This document shows, piece by piece, positions 54,319 through 63,800 of a stretch of 64,000 nt of DNA. A program made the translations under genes and the position numbers. The number at the start of each line of letters is the position of its first letter. Within the stretch, counting starts at the first letter, position 1. The notes beneath the pieces are model-generated. The model did not search any database and was not told where the DNA came from. It saw nothing but the letters and a program-made list of their open reading frames with translations. This DNA comes from Enemella evansiae. Lineage in GTDB: Bacteria; Actinomycetota; Actinomycetes; Propionibacteriales; Propionibacteriaceae. The stretch lies in the NCBI RefSeq assembly GCF_002250705.1, contig NZ_NMVP01000035.1, positions 62,001 through 126,000 on the forward strand, in the 5' to 3' direction.

Positions 54319-55908
54319 ATGGTCGACATCCTGAAGCTGATCAACCTGCGGCGTACCCCGCAGGCGATGCCCGCACACCCCGATCAGCGGCCGAACGCCG
54401 CGGGTGGCTACACCTTCGTCCTGGACGACGTGGCCCGGCTGCGCCGGTTCCTGGTGCTCGGTACCGACTCGGGCACCTACTACACCAACGCGCCCGAGCT
54501 CACGCTCGACAATGCCGAGGTGCTGCTCCGGCTCTGCACCGATGACCCGGATTCCTTGCTGGCAACGATTCGCGAGGTCTCGCTGTCCGGGGCCGCGCCG
54601 CGGCAGCAGCCGACGCTGTTCGCGCTGGCCGCCGCCACCGCGCGCTGCGACGAGCCGCACCGTCGGCAGGCGCTGGCGATGCTGCCCGAGATCGCCCGCA
54701 CCGGCACCCAGCTGTTCCTGTTCACCGGTTACGTCGAGCAGTTCCGCGGCTGGGGTCGTGGGCTGCGTCGCGCGGTCGCGTCCTGGTACGCCGATCAGCC
54801 GCTGCAGAAGGTCGCGTACCAGACCGTCAAGTACCGTTCGCGGGCCGGTTGGACGCACCGTGACCTGCTCCGGCTGGCCCACCCGGCCACCACCGACGAG
54901 GCCCGTCGGGCGCTGTTCGAGTGGGTGGTCCGTGGCACCGACGTGTCCGGGATCGACGGGCTGCAGCAGGTGGCCGCGTACGCCGCGGCGCAGCAGGCGA
55001 CCGGTGCCGAACTGGCCGAGCTGATCACCGCCGGTGACCTGACCTGGGAGATGCTCCCGGATCGGGCGCTGGCGCGGCCCGAGGTCTGGGAAACCCTTGT
55101 CCGCAAGGGGATGCCGATGACCGCGCTGTTGCGTCAGCTCGGCCGGCTGACCAAGCTCGGGGTGCTCGGCCAGGGGCGTGAGCTCACCGAGCTGGTGGCC
55201 GACCAGCTCACCGATGCGGATCGGCTGCGGGCGGCCCGGGTGCACCCGCTGCAGGTGCTGATCGCGCAGCGCACCTACGCCCGCGGGCGTGGGGTGCGTG
55301 GCTCGCTCACCTGGCAGCCGGTGCCGCAGCTGGTCGATGCCCTGGATCAGGCGTTCGACAAGTCCTTCGCCGCGATCCGGCCCACCGGCAAGCGGCTGCT
55401 GCTCGCGGTCGACGTCTCCGGTTCGATGGGCTGGGGGCAGATCGCGGGTACGCCGATCACCCCGCGGGAGGCGGCCGCCGCGATGGCGCTGGCCACCGCC
55501 CGGACCGAGTCGGCGTACCAGCTGCTCGGCTTCTCGCACCGCTTGGTGCCGTTGCCGGTCACCCCGCGGCAGCGACTGGACGACGCGCTGTCGGCCATGG
55601 GACGGGTGCCCATGGGTGCGACCGACTGCGCGCTGCCGATGCAGCACGCGCTGCGGGAGAAGTTGGCGGTGGACGCCTTCGTGGTCTACACCGACAACGA
55701 GACCTGGTACGGCAACGAGCACCCGCACCAGGCGCTGCAGCGCTACCGCGAGCAGACCGGGATCGACGCGAAGCTGATCGTGGTCGGGATGACCGCAACC
55801 GGTTCCACGATCGCCGTACCCGACGACCCGGGCATGCTCGATGTGGTCGGCTTCGACGCCTCGGCGCCCGCGGTGCTGGCCGACTTCATCACTGGTGACG
55901 CCGGCTGA
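54319..55908 (+). CDS. rsr: Ro60 ortholog (TROVE and vWA domain), Rsr
   Basis: 529 residues, the length of bacterial Rsr. The TROVE HEAT-repeat ring spans about 20-350 (GGYTFVLDDVARLRRFLVLGTDSGTYY, RQALAMLPEIARTGTQLFLFTGYVEQFRGWGRGLRRAVASWY, VAYQTVKYRSRAGWTHRDLLRLAHP). The vWA domain has an intact MIDAS, DVSGSMGWG at 365, and DNETWYGNEHP. Ro60 binds Y RNAs and misfolded or structured RNA; in Deinococcus Rsr guides RNases during stress. A Y RNA candidate lies just upstream. GGAGGAGG lies 8 bases before the ATG. No rtcBA genes are nearby. Confidence 0.96.
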   Translation: MVDILKLINLRRTPQAMPAHPDQRPNAAGGYTFVLDDVARLRRFLVLGTDSGTYYTNAPELTLDNAEVLLRLCTDDPDSLLATIREVSLSGAAPRQQPTLFALAAATARCDEPHRRQALAMLPEIARTGTQLFLFTGYVEQFRGWGRGLRRAVASWYADQPLQKVAYQTVKYRSRAGWTHRDLLRLAHPATTDEARRALFEWVVRGTDVSGIDGLQQVAAYAAAQQATGAELAELITAGDLTWEMLPDRALARPEVWETLVRKGMPMTALLRQLGRLTKLGVLGQGRELTELVADQLTDADRLRAARVHPLQVLIAQRTYARGRGVRGSLTWQPVPQLVDALDQAFDKSFAAIRPTGKRLLLAVDVSGSMGWGQIAGTPITPREAAAAMALATARTESAYQLLGFSHRLVPLPVTPRQRLDDALSAMGRVPMGATDCALPMQHALREKLAVDAFVVYTDNETWYGNEHPHQALQRYREQTGIDAKLIVVGMTATGSTIAVPDDPGMLDVVGFDASAPAVLADFITGDAG

Positions 55909-55954
55909 GCAGGCGCCATCGGGTCGAAACCGGCGTCCCGGGTCGCTCGGAAAC

Positions 55955-57448
55955 TCAACCCTGGATGAGTTTCCGGGCGGCCCGCAGGGCCTGCACACCG
56001 TCGGTGCGGGCGGTCTCTTCACGCTCAGACTGCAGTTGGAACAACACCCCGTGGGTGAATGCCGACTGCCCGGCAGCGGTCGCCGCGGCAGCCAGCCCCG
56101 GCAACTGCTCACGGACCAGCGCGCAGTCCTGGGCGATGCCGAGGGTCTGGGTCACCCGCTTCCAGGCGGTCGCGATCTCCGCCGCGTCCGCACCGAGCGT
56201 GGGTGCGGCAGCCTCCCAGGCGTAGCGGGCGGCCTTGGCCCGCTTGCGGACCAGATGCCAGGCCGGACCGGATGCCTCGTCCGCGCTCTTCCGCGCCTTC
56301 TTCCAGGCCTTCAGCACCCGCCGGTCCGCGCGCTCCAGGAACTCGGGCAGTGCCCCCTTGGCGCGCGCTCCGGCGTACTCACCGAAGGGCGGTTCGGCGA
56401 TCAGCTCCATCAGCGCGGTGCCCAACCGGGCGTAGCGCGGCGAATCCATCGCTGCGAGGAGCTGCTGATGCGCCGCCTGCTGCTGCTCGGCCAGCTCCCG
56501 GTCGAGCTGGGTGTCGACGGAGCCGACGACCGCGGCCGCCGGCAGATCGGCCACCTCGGCCCGCAGCAGCTCGGCCAGCACCGCCGGGTCGCGGGTCGCG
56601 CCGAGCAGGCCCGCGTACCACTTCAGCTCATCGCGCAGCGGATCGGTGACCTCGCGATCCAGCACCGACCGGAAGGTGCGCAGCGTGCTCCGCAGCCGCC
56701 GCGTCGCCACGCGTACCTGATGCACCGGCTCCACCTCACCGGCCCGGACCTGCGGTTCCAGCGCCTGCAGCACCCCGACCTGGGTGGCCAGGTAGTCACC
56801 GAGCACCCGGGCCGTGGACGCCTTGCGGGGACGCGGAGGCTCCTCCGCCTCGGCCAGCCGTTCACCCATCGCCTGCACCAGCTTCGACACCGATGCCGAA
56901 ACCGGTACGCCACCGGCGGCCAGCACCTCGGTGACCCGCTCCAGCAGCTCCTCATCGCCGCGGGTCAGCTCGACCTCCAGTTCCCGCCAGGACTCCTCGG
57001 TGCCCCGGCGGGTCGCGGTCACCGTGTCATCGCAGAGCACGGCCAGCGAACCGCCGCGGGGCCCGGTCAGCTGGATCTCGGTGCGCCGGGTGCGCAGCTC
57101 GACGACCGGTACCAGGGGAGCCTCGCCGATCACCTCCGCGACCTGCGCGCGCAGCGCCTCGGGCACCAAGCGGGCCCGCGAGCCGGTGGTGAGTGGCAGC
57201 TGCATCTCGGTCCGGCTGTCACCGTCCCCGGGCAGCTTGAGATGCCAGCCGGAGTCATGGCCGCCGGTCCGCCGACGCAGGGTGCGGCGATTGCGCGCCA
57301 GCAGCAGATCCGGGGTGTCGTAGTAGACCGCGCTCAGCTGATAGGTCTTCCGCTTGCCGAGGGTGACGACCTCACCCAGCTCGGGGATCGGCTGGTCGGC
57401 GTCGATCCGGAACTTGCGCTCGGTCTCGGTGCTCCGCTTCGGGGTCAT
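55955..57448 (-). CDS. CYTH-CHAD domain protein
   Basis: 497 residues from ATG 57448, which overlaps the preceding stop as ATGA. The N-terminal CYTH domain has the ExExK-type start TETERKFRI, YYDTPDLLLARNRRTLRRRTGG and WHLKLPG. The C-terminal CHAD domain (about 215-490) has the conserved histidine in EPVHQVRVATRRLRSTLRTF and several Arg/Lys-rich helices. CYTH enzymes hydrolyse triphosphates and CHAD domains bind polyphosphate. It is in one operon with 3-hydroxybutyrate dehydrogenase and convergent with rsr. Confidence 0.92.
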   Translation of the reverse strand: MTPKRSTETERKFRIDADQPIPELGEVVTLGKRKTYQLSAVYYDTPDLLLARNRRTLRRRTGGHDSGWHLKLPGDGDSRTEMQLPLTTGSRARLVPEALRAQVAEVIGEAPLVPVVELRTRRTEIQLTGPRGGSLAVLCDDTVTATRRGTEESWRELEVELTRGDEELLERVTEVLAAGGVPVSASVSKLVQAMGERLAEAEEPPRPRKASTARVLGDYLATQVGVLQALEPQVRAGEVEPVHQVRVATRRLRSTLRTFRSVLDREVTDPLRDELKWYAGLLGATRDPAVLAELLRAEVADLPAAAVVGSVDTQLDRELAEQQQAAHQQLLAAMDSPRYARLGTALMELIAEPPFGEYAGARAKGALPEFLERADRRVLKAWKKARKSADEASGPAWHLVRKRAKAARYAWEAAAPTLGADAAEIATAWKRVTQTLGIAQDCALVREQLPGLAAAATAAGQSAFTHGVLFQLQSEREETARTDGVQALRAARKLIQG

Positions 57449-58209
57449 CGCGCGGTCCACCCGCCGTCGACGACCACATCGCTGCCGGTGATCATGCTGC
57501 CGTGGGGCCCGGCCAGGAAGGCGATCAGCTGACCCAGATCACCCGGGTCGACGAACCGCTTCACCGCGTGCGGGGCCAGCATCACCTTCTCCACCACCTC
57601 GTCCTCGCTCATCCCGTGCGCCTTCGCCTGATCCGGCACCTGGTTGGCGACGATCCCGGTCCAGGCATACCCGGGATTCACGCAGACACTGGTGACACCG
57701 TGCTCGGCCCCCTCCAGTGCGGTCACCTTCGACAGACCCTCGAGTCCGTGTTTCGCTGCCACATAAGCGGATTTGTACGCCGAGGCGACCAGTCCGTGCA
57801 CCGACGACACGTTGATGATCCGGCCGAAGGACTGGGCGTACATGTGGGGGAGACAGGCCCGGATCAGCAGGAACGGTGCCTCCAGCATCACCCGGTTCAG
57901 CAGCCGCCAGCGTTCCGGGTCGAAGTCCTGGATCGGGGTGACCTGCTGCAAGCCGGCGTTGTTGACCAGGATGTCGGCCTCCAACCGCAGCTCCTCCAGC
58001 TGCCCGGTGTCGCCCAGGTCGACCACCCACGGTTCCCCGGAGATCTCCCCGGCGAGCTGTTCGGCGGCTGCTTCATTGAGGTCGGCGACCACCACCTGCG
58101 CACCGTGTTCGGCCAGGGCACGCGAGGTCGCGGCGCCGATCCCGGAGGCTCCGCCGGTGACGATCGCCCGCCGGCCGGCGAGGGGCTGGGTCGCATTCTG
58201 TTCCGACAT
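57445..58209 (-). CDS. 3-hydroxybutyrate dehydrogenase (SDR)
   Basis: 254 residues, classical short-chain dehydrogenase: AIVTGGASGIGAATSRALAEHG (cofactor site), LVNNAGLQQVTPI, the catalytic SSVHG and YVAAKHGLEG (YxxxK), and the CVNPGYAWTGIVANQVPDQAKAHGMSEDEV substrate loop that is characteristic of D-3-hydroxybutyrate dehydrogenases. It interconverts 3-hydroxybutyrate and acetoacetate, in ketone-body or PHB use. It lies between tag (9 bases upstream) and the CYTH-CHAD gene (ATGA overlap). Confidence 0.9.
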   Translation of the reverse strand: MSEQNATQPLAGRRAIVTGGASGIGAATSRALAEHGAQVVVADLNEAAAEQLAGEISGEPWVVDLGDTGQLEELRLEADILVNNAGLQQVTPIQDFDPERWRLLNRVMLEAPFLLIRACLPHMYAQSFGRIINVSSVHGLVASAYKSAYVAAKHGLEGLSKVTALEGAEHGVTSVCVNPGYAWTGIVANQVPDQAKAHGMSEDEVVEKVMLAPHAVKRFVDPGDLGQLIAFLAGPHGSMITGSDVVVDGGWTAR

Positions 58210-58218
58210 GGGCACAGA

Positions 58219-58818
58219 TTACCGGTCGGCCCAGACCCCCGAGCTGCCGCGTCGGTGCGAGTCGACCAGGTGGGTGTCGACCATCCCGACGGCCTCCATC
58301 AGCGCGTACATCGTGGTCGGGCCGACGAATCGGAAGCCGCGCTTCTTCAGTGCCTTCGACAGGGCGAGCGATTCGGCCGACCGGGTGGGGATCTCGGCGA
58401 GGATACGCGGCCGCGGGGTGTCGGCCGGTTGGTGGGACCAGATGAACTCCTCCAGTCCACCGTCGGCGCGCAGCGCCACCGTGGCCGCCGCATTGCCAAT
58501 GGTGGCGAGGATCTTGGCCCGGTTGCGGATGATGCCGGCGTCGGCCAGCAGGCGTGCCACGTCGCTGTCGTCGAAGGCGGCCACCCGGTCCGGGTCGAAA
58601 CCGGCGAACGCGGCACGGAAGTTCTCCCGCTTGCGCAGGATCGTCGCCCAGCTCAACCCGGACTGGAAACCCTCGAGGCTGAGCCGCTCGAACAGCCCGT
58701 GCTCGTCGCGCACCGGCATGCCCCACTCGGTGTCGTAGTAGTCCCGCAGCAGCGGATCGCGGGCCGCCCAGGCCGGGCGGGCCAGGCCGTCGTCACCGAT
58801 CACCACATCGCTGCTCAT
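58219..58818 (-). CDS. tag: DNA-3-methyladenine glycosylase I
   Basis: 199 residues from ATG 58818. The Tag fold signatures are RPAWAARDPLLRDYYDTEWGMPVRDEHGLFERLSLEGFQSGLSWATILRKRENFRAAF and the GFRFVGPTTMYALMEAVGMVDTHLVDSHRR end with zinc-binding histidines. It excises 3-methyladenine from alkylated DNA. The usual N-terminal Cys-zinc ligand is not apparent. The -10-like TACGCT lies eight bases before the start. It is divergent from the DsbA-like gene 52 bases away. Confidence 0.93.
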   Translation of the reverse strand: MSSDVVIGDDGLARPAWAARDPLLRDYYDTEWGMPVRDEHGLFERLSLEGFQSGLSWATILRKRENFRAAFAGFDPDRVAAFDDSDVARLLADAGIIRNRAKILATIGNAAATVALRADGGLEEFIWSHQPADTPRPRILAEIPTRSAESLALSKALKKRGFRFVGPTTMYALMEAVGMVDTHLVDSHRRGSSGVWADR

Positions 58819-58826
58819 GTCGGCCG

Positions 58827-58832
58827 AGCGTA
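58827..58832 (-). promoter_or_regulatory. -10-like element for tag
   Basis: Minus-strand TACGCT lies eight bases before ATG 58818, which rejects the longer frame starting at 58896. Confidence 0.4.
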
Positions 58833-58870
58833 CCGGGAAGAAATCTCGGCCGCGCGGGGTTGCACCGATC

Positions 58871-59566
58871 ATGGAGATCGAGATCTGGTCCGACATCGTG
58901 TGCCCGTTCTGCTACCTCGGCAAGCGTGAGTTGGAGAACGCGCTGGCCGGCTTCGAGCACGCCGACGACATCACCATCAGCTGGCGCAGCTTCGAGCTGG
59001 ACCCCTCGATCGAACCGGTCGTCGAGGGCAGCCTGGTCGACAAGATCGCCGCCAAATATGGGATGCCGGCCGAGCAGGCCGAGCAGTCGCAGCGTCAGAT
59101 CGCCGCCCGCGCGGAGTCCCTGGGGCTCACCTTCAACTGGCAGCAGGCCCGGTTCGGCAACACCTTCGACGCGCACCGGCTGGTGCACCTGGCCGCCGAG
59201 CTCGGGCTGCAGCAGGAGGCGTACGAGCGGTTGCTGCGGGCCTACTTCACCGAGGGCGTCGCGGTCGGCGACAAGGCCGAACTGCAGCGCCTGGGGGAGG
59301 AGATCGGACTGCCCGCCGACCGGGTGCGCTCGCTGCTCGCCTCCGACGAGTACGCCGGGCAGGTGCGCGCCGACGAGCAGCGCGCCGCGAAGCTGCGGAT
59401 CCAGGGCGTGCCGTTCTTCCTCTTCGACGGCCGCTTCGCGGTCTCCGGGGCGCAGCCGCAGGAGGTCTTCGAGGCCGCCCTGCAGAAGGCCTGGGACGCG
59501 CACCGTCCCGATCAGCTGATCGACATCGGCGGCTCCGGTGAGGCCTGCGGCCCCGACGGCTGCTGA
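58871..59566 (+). CDS. DsbA/FrnE-family oxidoreductase
   Basis: 231 residues from ATG 58871, the conserved start (MEIEIWSDIVCPFCYLGKRELENAL). The redox motif is CPFC; the rest is the helical insertion and thioredoxin fold seen in FrnE and 2-hydroxychromene-2-carboxylate isomerase-like proteins, with the cis-Pro loop RIQGVPFFLFDGRFAVSGAQPQEVF. The protein has no signal peptide, so it acts in the cytoplasm. A second Cys pair at the end (EACGPDGC) may matter for redox cycling. Confidence 0.92.
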   Translation: MEIEIWSDIVCPFCYLGKRELENALAGFEHADDITISWRSFELDPSIEPVVEGSLVDKIAAKYGMPAEQAEQSQRQIAARAESLGLTFNWQQARFGNTFDAHRLVHLAAELGLQQEAYERLLRAYFTEGVAVGDKAELQRLGEEIGLPADRVRSLLASDEYAGQVRADEQRAAKLRIQGVPFFLFDGRFAVSGAQPQEVFEAALQKAWDAHRPDQLIDIGGSGEACGPDGC

Positions 59567-59603
59567 CCTGCCTCTCCCTCCGCCGGCTGAGCGGTGCCAA
59601 TCA

Positions 59604-59652
59604 CGTTCATTGCGTGTCGAGATGAACCTTCTCGGGAGGGGTTCATCTCGAC
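59604..59652. repeat. Degenerate palindromic repeat remnant
   Basis: GTTCATTGCGTGTCGAGATGAAC (a copy with its stem region deleted) followed by GTTCATCTCGACACG of the next copy. Confidence 0.5.
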
Positions 59653-59653
59653 A

Positions 59654-59873
59654 CGCAGCCCATTGCTCCGCAGGCTCCGCATGGGCTGCTACTCGATGAA
59701 CGGTAGTGGCGCAGCCCATTGCTCCGCAGGCTCCGCATGGGCTGCTACTCGATGAACGGTAGTGGCGCAGCCCATTGCTCCGCAGGCTCCGCATGGGCTG
59801 CTACTCGATGAACGGTAGTGGCGCAGCCGCCATTGCTCCGCTTCGCTCCGCATGGCGGCCTACTCGATGAACG
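59654..59873. repeat. Tandem 56-bp palindromic repeats, four units
   Basis: Units start at 59654, 59710, 59766 and 59822, each 56 bases. The first three are identical: arms GCAGCCCAT and ATGGGCTGC around TGCTCCGCAGGCTCCGC, then TACTCGATGAACGGTAGTGG. The fourth has arms GCCGCCAT/ATGGCGGC. The array ends at the pntB stop, so it may also act as its terminator. Confidence 0.85.
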
Positions 59874-61301
59874 TCAGAGGGCGGCGAGGATGTCGTCGAC
59901 GCGTTGTTTCGCGTCGCCGAAGAGCATCTGGGTGTTCTCCTTGAAGAACAGCGGATTCTGCACCCCGGCGTACCCGGGCGCCATCGAGCGCTTGAAGACG
60001 ACCACATCAGCGGCGTTCCAGACCTCGAGCACCGGCATGCCGGCGATCGGTGAACCGGGCTCGTCCTGGGCGGCCGGATTGACGGTGTCATTGGCGCCGA
60101 TCACCAGGACGGTGTCGGTGTCGCCGAAGTCGTCGTTGATCTCATCGAGCTCCAGCACGATGTCATAGGGCACCTTCGCCTCGGCGAGCAGCACGTTCAT
60201 GTGCCCGGGCAACCGGCCTGCCACCGGGTGGATCGCGAACCGGACCCTGACCCCGGCCTCGCGCAGCCTGCGGGTCAGTTCGGCCACCGGATACTGCGCC
60301 TGCGCGACCGCCATCCCGTATCCCGGGGCGATCACCACCGAGCTGGAGTTCTTCAGCAGTTCGGCGACCTCGGCGGCCTGGATCTCCCGATGGGTGCCGT
60401 AGTCGCGGTCCTCACCACCGGCGGTCACCTCGGCGCCGAAGCCGCCGGCGATCACCGAGATGAACGAGCGGTTCATCGCCTTGCACATGATGTAGGACAG
60501 GATCGCGCCGGAGGAGCCGACCAGCGCACCGGTGACGATCAGCAGCGCGTTCTCCAGCATGAACCCGGCTGCGGCCGCCGCCCAGCCGGAGTAGGAGTTC
60601 AGCATCGACACCACCACCGGCATGTCCCCGCCGCCGATGCTGGCGACCAGGTGGAAGCCGATGGCCAGCGCGATCAGCGTCATCAGCAGCAGCGGGAGCA
60701 GTGCGGGCGCGGCGACGAACCAGATGCCCAGGCCGAGGCAGGCGATCAGGCCGAGCAGATTGAGCAGATGCCGGGCCGGCAGCATCAGCGGTGCCGACTT
60801 CATCCGCCCGCTCAGCTTCGCCCAGGCGACCAGCGAACCGGTCAGCGTGATCGCACCGATGAACACCCCGAGGAAGACCTCGACCAGGCCGACCGCATCG
60901 CTGCTTTCCCCACTGAGGAAGGAGTTCAGGCCGACCAGCACCGCGGCCAGGCCGACGAAGGAGTGCAGCAGTGCGACCAGTTCCGGCATCCCGGTCATCG
61001 GCACGGTACGCGCCCGCCAGGCTCCGATGACCGCGCCGATCGACATCGCCAGGGCGATCAGGATCGCGGTGATCAGCACATTGCGGGCACCACCGACGGC
61101 GTCGGCGTGCTGCAACCCGAGCACGATGGTCGCGCCGACCGCGAGCACCATGCCGACCACACCGGCTACGTTGCCGCGGCGCGCGGTCTCGTGCTTCGAC
61201 AGCCCGGCCAGGGCCAGGATGAACAGCAGTGCGGCCAGGATGTAGACCACGCGAACGGCGCCGGACAGCACCGCGGAGGCGTCCAGGGGAAGCAACGACA
61301 T
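59874..61301 (-). CDS. pntB: NAD(P) transhydrogenase, beta subunit
   Basis: 475 residues. About nine transmembrane helices occupy the first ~270 residues, and the NADP-binding domain III follows with [57 protein letters not shown] and EIND(D)[28 protein letters not shown]. Together with PntA it couples hydride transfer between NADH and NADP to proton flow across the membrane, supplying NADPH. It begins 9 bases after pntA on the same strand. Confidence 0.96.
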   Translation of the reverse strand: MSLLPLDASAVLSGAVRVVYILAALLFILALAGLSKHETARRGNVAGVVGMVLAVGATIVLGLQHADAVGGARNVLITAILIALAMSIGAVIGAWRARTVPMTGMPELVALLHSFVGLAAVLVGLNSFLSGESSDAVGLVEVFLGVFIGAITLTGSLVAWAKLSGRMKSAPLMLPARHLLNLLGLIACLGLGIWFVAAPALLPLLLMTLIALAIGFHLVASIGGGDMPVVVSMLNSYSGWAAAAAGFMLENALLIVTGALVGSSGAILSYIMCKAMNRSFISVIAGGFGAEVTAGGEDRDYGTHREIQAAEVAELLKNSSSVVIAPGYGMAVAQAQYPVAELTRRLREAGVRVRFAIHPVAGRLPGHMNVLLAEAKVPYDIVLELDEINDDFGDTDTVLVIGANDTVNPAAQDEPGSPIAGMPVLEVWNAADVVVFKRSMAPGYAGVQNPLFFKENTQMLFGDAKQRVDDILAAL

Positions 61302-61310
61302 TCTTCTGCC

Positions 61311-62846
61311 TCAGTCCTTCGAGAACATCGCCAGCATCCGGTTCGCCACCAGGAAGCCGCCGAAGATGTTGATGCTGGCCACGGTCAGGGCGATGAAGGC
61401 GAGGATCCGTACCACCAGGTTGTCCGAACCGATCTGCAGCAGTGCCCCGATCAGGATGATCCCGGAGATCGCGTTCGTCTCGGTCATCAGCGGGGTGTGC
61501 AGGGCGTGGGTGACGTTCGAGATCACGTAGTAGCCGACCACCACCGCCAACGCGAAGATCGTGAAATAGAGCAGGAAAGCCGACGGGGTGAACGCCAGGC
61601 CGACGGCCAGCAGCACCCCGAGCGTGCCGAGCGCGACCCGCGCCGGGCCGCGGCCGCGACGTACCGGTTCGACCTCGTGCGCCGGTTTCGCGGCGGGCAC
61701 CGGAGCCGGTGCCGCCGACACCGTCACCGGTGGGGGTGGCCAGGTCACCTCGCCGCGGTCGGCGACCAGCATGGAACGCTGCACCGGATCGTCGAGATCG
61801 AGCACCAGCTGACCGTCCCTGGCCGGGGTGAGCAGCTTGACCAGATTGACCAGGTTGGTGCCGAACAGCTGGGAGGCCTGGGTCGGCAACCGGCCCGCCA
61901 GATCGGTGTAGCCGATGATGATCACCCCGTTGTCGGAGACCACCACCTGATCGCGCACGGTCAGCTCGCAGTTGCCGCCGTTCGGCGCGGCCAGGTCGAC
62001 GATCACGCTGCCGGGTTTCATCGCCGCCACCATGGCGGCGGTGATCAACGTCGGTGCCGGCCGGCCGGGGATCAGCGCGGTGGTGATGACGATGTCGGCG
62101 GCCGCGGACTGATCGGCATAGAGCTCGGCGGTGCGCTGCTCCTGGTCGGCGGTCAGCTCCTTGGCGTAGCCGTCGCTGGATGCCTCGGCATCCTGCGCAC
62201 CGGGCAGGTGGGTGAACTCCGCACCCATCGACTCGACCTGCTCGGCCACCTCCGGGCGGACGTCGAAGGCGTAGACCTGGGCGCCGAGCGAACTCGCGGT
62301 CCCGATCGCGGCCAACCCGGCCACCCCCGCACCGACCACGAACACCCGCGCCGGCGGCACCTTGCCGGCGGCGGTGACCTGGCCGTTGAGCAACGAGCCG
62401 TAGCTGTTCGCGGCCTCGATCACCGCCCGGTAGCCGGCGATGTTGGCCATCGAGGACAACACGTCCAGCGCCTGGGCCCGGGAGATCCGCGGCACGGCAT
62501 CCAGCGACAGCGCGGTCTCACCGCGGTCGGCCAGTTCGGCGAGCAGTTCGGGGGAGCGGGCCGGGTCGAGCAGGCAGGCCAGCAGCTGCCCCTCGCGGAG
62601 CTGCGGAAGTTCCTCCGGCAGCGGGGCACGGACCTTCAGCACCAGATCGCTGCGCCAGACCTCGTCGGCGTCGGCGAGTTCGGCGCCCGCTGCGGCGTAC
62701 TGCTCGTCGGGGAGTCTGGCCGCCCGGCCGGCACCGGCCTCGAACACGACCTGATGGCCGAGCGCGATCAGCTGGCCGACCGTCTTCGGGGTGGCGGCGA
62801 CCATCGTCTCCCCGGGCCGCAGTTCTGCCGGTACGCCGATCCGCAT
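61311..62846 (-). CDS. pntA: NAD(P) transhydrogenase, alpha subunit (PntAA-PntAB fusion)
   Basis: 511 residues. The NAD-binding domain I covers about 1-370 ([80 protein letters not shown]), a Pro/Ala linker follows, and then four membrane helices (about 405-500) of domain II. It is the single-chain Escherichia coli-like form rather than the split PntAA/PntAB. It is co-transcribed with pntB. The gene begins six bases before the GNAT gene end, probably in one operon. Confidence 0.95.
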   Translation of the reverse strand: MRIGVPAELRPGETMVAATPKTVGQLIALGHQVVFEAGAGRAARLPDEQYAAAGAELADADEVWRSDLVLKVRAPLPEELPQLREGQLLACLLDPARSPELLAELADRGETALSLDAVPRISRAQALDVLSSMANIAGYRAVIEAANSYGSLLNGQVTAAGKVPPARVFVVGAGVAGLAAIGTASSLGAQVYAFDVRPEVAEQVESMGAEFTHLPGAQDAEASSDGYAKELTADQEQRTAELYADQSAAADIVITTALIPGRPAPTLITAAMVAAMKPGSVIVDLAAPNGGNCELTVRDQVVVSDNGVIIIGYTDLAGRLPTQASQLFGTNLVNLVKLLTPARDGQLVLDLDDPVQRSMLVADRGEVTWPPPPVTVSAAPAPVPAAKPAHEVEPVRRGRGPARVALGTLGVLLAVGLAFTPSAFLLYFTIFALAVVVGYYVISNVTHALHTPLMTETNAISGIILIGALLQIGSDNLVVRILAFIALTVASINIFGGFLVANRMLAMFSKD

Positions 62847-62852
62847 CTGCCG

Positions 62853-63227
62853 TCAGCCCATCCGCTCGGCTGCCACGCGCAACTGCTCCGGCTTCGGCTT
62901 GACGACGTGGTCGGCGTACTCGGGATGCTTCGGCAGCCACTTCACCACGTAGGGGCAGACCGGCACGATCTTGTATCCCCTGGCGATCACGTCCTCGACG
63001 ACGCTGCGGACCAGGGTGGCGGCGAGACCCTGACCGCCGTAGGCCTCGGAGACCCCGGTGTGCACCAGGATCCGGCCGGTCCCGTCGGTGAGTTCGGTGT
63101 CGACGTAGAGCTCCTCACCGATCACCTGGTCCGCCGGGTCGGCCCGGTGGTCGATCAGCACATAACGCTGCTCGTCGGCGCGGTCCTGCACCTCGAACTG
63201 CTCGGCCTGGTCGGTCTGCTCGGTCAT
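62853..63227 (-). CDS. YidJ/Gtn-type GNAT acetyltransferase
   Basis: 124 residues from ATG 63227, which overlaps the upstream stop (ATGA). The segments RYVLIDHRADPADQVIGEE, DTELTDGTGRILVHTGVSEAYGGQGLAATLVRSVVEDVIARGYKIVPVCPYVVKWLPKHPEY match the small N-acetyltransferase family with the acetyl-CoA loop GGQGLA and the conserved P-Y-V end. The substrate is unknown. It lies between an AhpD-like gene and pntA in the same direction. Confidence 0.88.
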   Translation of the reverse strand: MTEQTDQAEQFEVQDRADEQRYVLIDHRADPADQVIGEELYVDTELTDGTGRILVHTGVSEAYGGQGLAATLVRSVVEDVIARGYKIVPVCPYVVKWLPKHPEYADHVVKPKPEQLRVAAERMG

Positions 63228-63724
63228 CGGTGGGCTCCTTCGGGTCGGGTTCGGATCACCTTGCCGTCCGCGTCGCGCGGCCGGACGGCGTGTTCGCTGA
63301 GGATCGAGATGCGGTTGAAGGCGTTGATGGTGACCGCGATCCATTCGGCCGCGACGAAGGTCTCCTCACCGAGTACGCCGTGGGCGGCGTAGAGGTCGGC
63401 GTCCGAGTCGTCGGTGATCGGCAGTCTCGTCGCGGCCTCGGCGATCGCGAGCACCGCCCGTTCGCGTTCGGTGTAGATGTCGGCCTCCCGCCAGGCCGGC
63501 AGCAGATCGAGCTGCTGCTGGGTGATCCCGGACTGCCGGGCCTGCCGGGAGTGCAGGTCCAGGCAGAAGGTGCAACCGTTCAGCTGGGAGGCGCGCACCT
63601 TGATGAACTCGGTCTCCTGCGCGGTCAACCCGTGTGCCAGCGCGGCCTCGCGGATCGCGGCCGAATAGTCCTGCGCGGCCTGCCAGGCGCCCGGCATCAC
63701 TTTGTCCAGCAGCGGTCGTCCCAT
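63224..63724 (-). CDS. Carboxymuconolactone decarboxylase/AhpD-family protein
   Basis: 166 residues, one AhpD-like domain. The redox motif is in SQLNGCTFCLDLHSRQARQSGI (CxxCxxxH), with a helical repeat AERERAVLAIAEAATRL-like segment after it and a WIAVTINAFNRISI end. Such proteins act as alkylhydroperoxidases or lactone decarboxylases. Four-base overlap with the GNAT gene marks a shared operon with pntAB. Confidence 0.92.
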   Translation of the reverse strand: MGRPLLDKVMPGAWQAAQDYSAAIREAALAHGLTAQETEFIKVRASQLNGCTFCLDLHSRQARQSGITQQQLDLLPAWREADIYTERERAVLAIAEAATRLPITDDSDADLYAAHGVLGEETFVAAEWIAVTINAFNRISILSEHAVRPRDADGKVIRTRPEGAHR

Positions 63725-63800
63725 GGCAGAACCATAGGCGGTGCGGTCCTTCGAACCGGGTCGACCCGCGCCGGCGGGGTCTCGTCAGGCGGGCGTCTCG

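Noticed and set aside
59654..59873. CRISPR array
   Set aside because: The units are identical over their full 56 bases with no unique spacers, and no cas gene is present.
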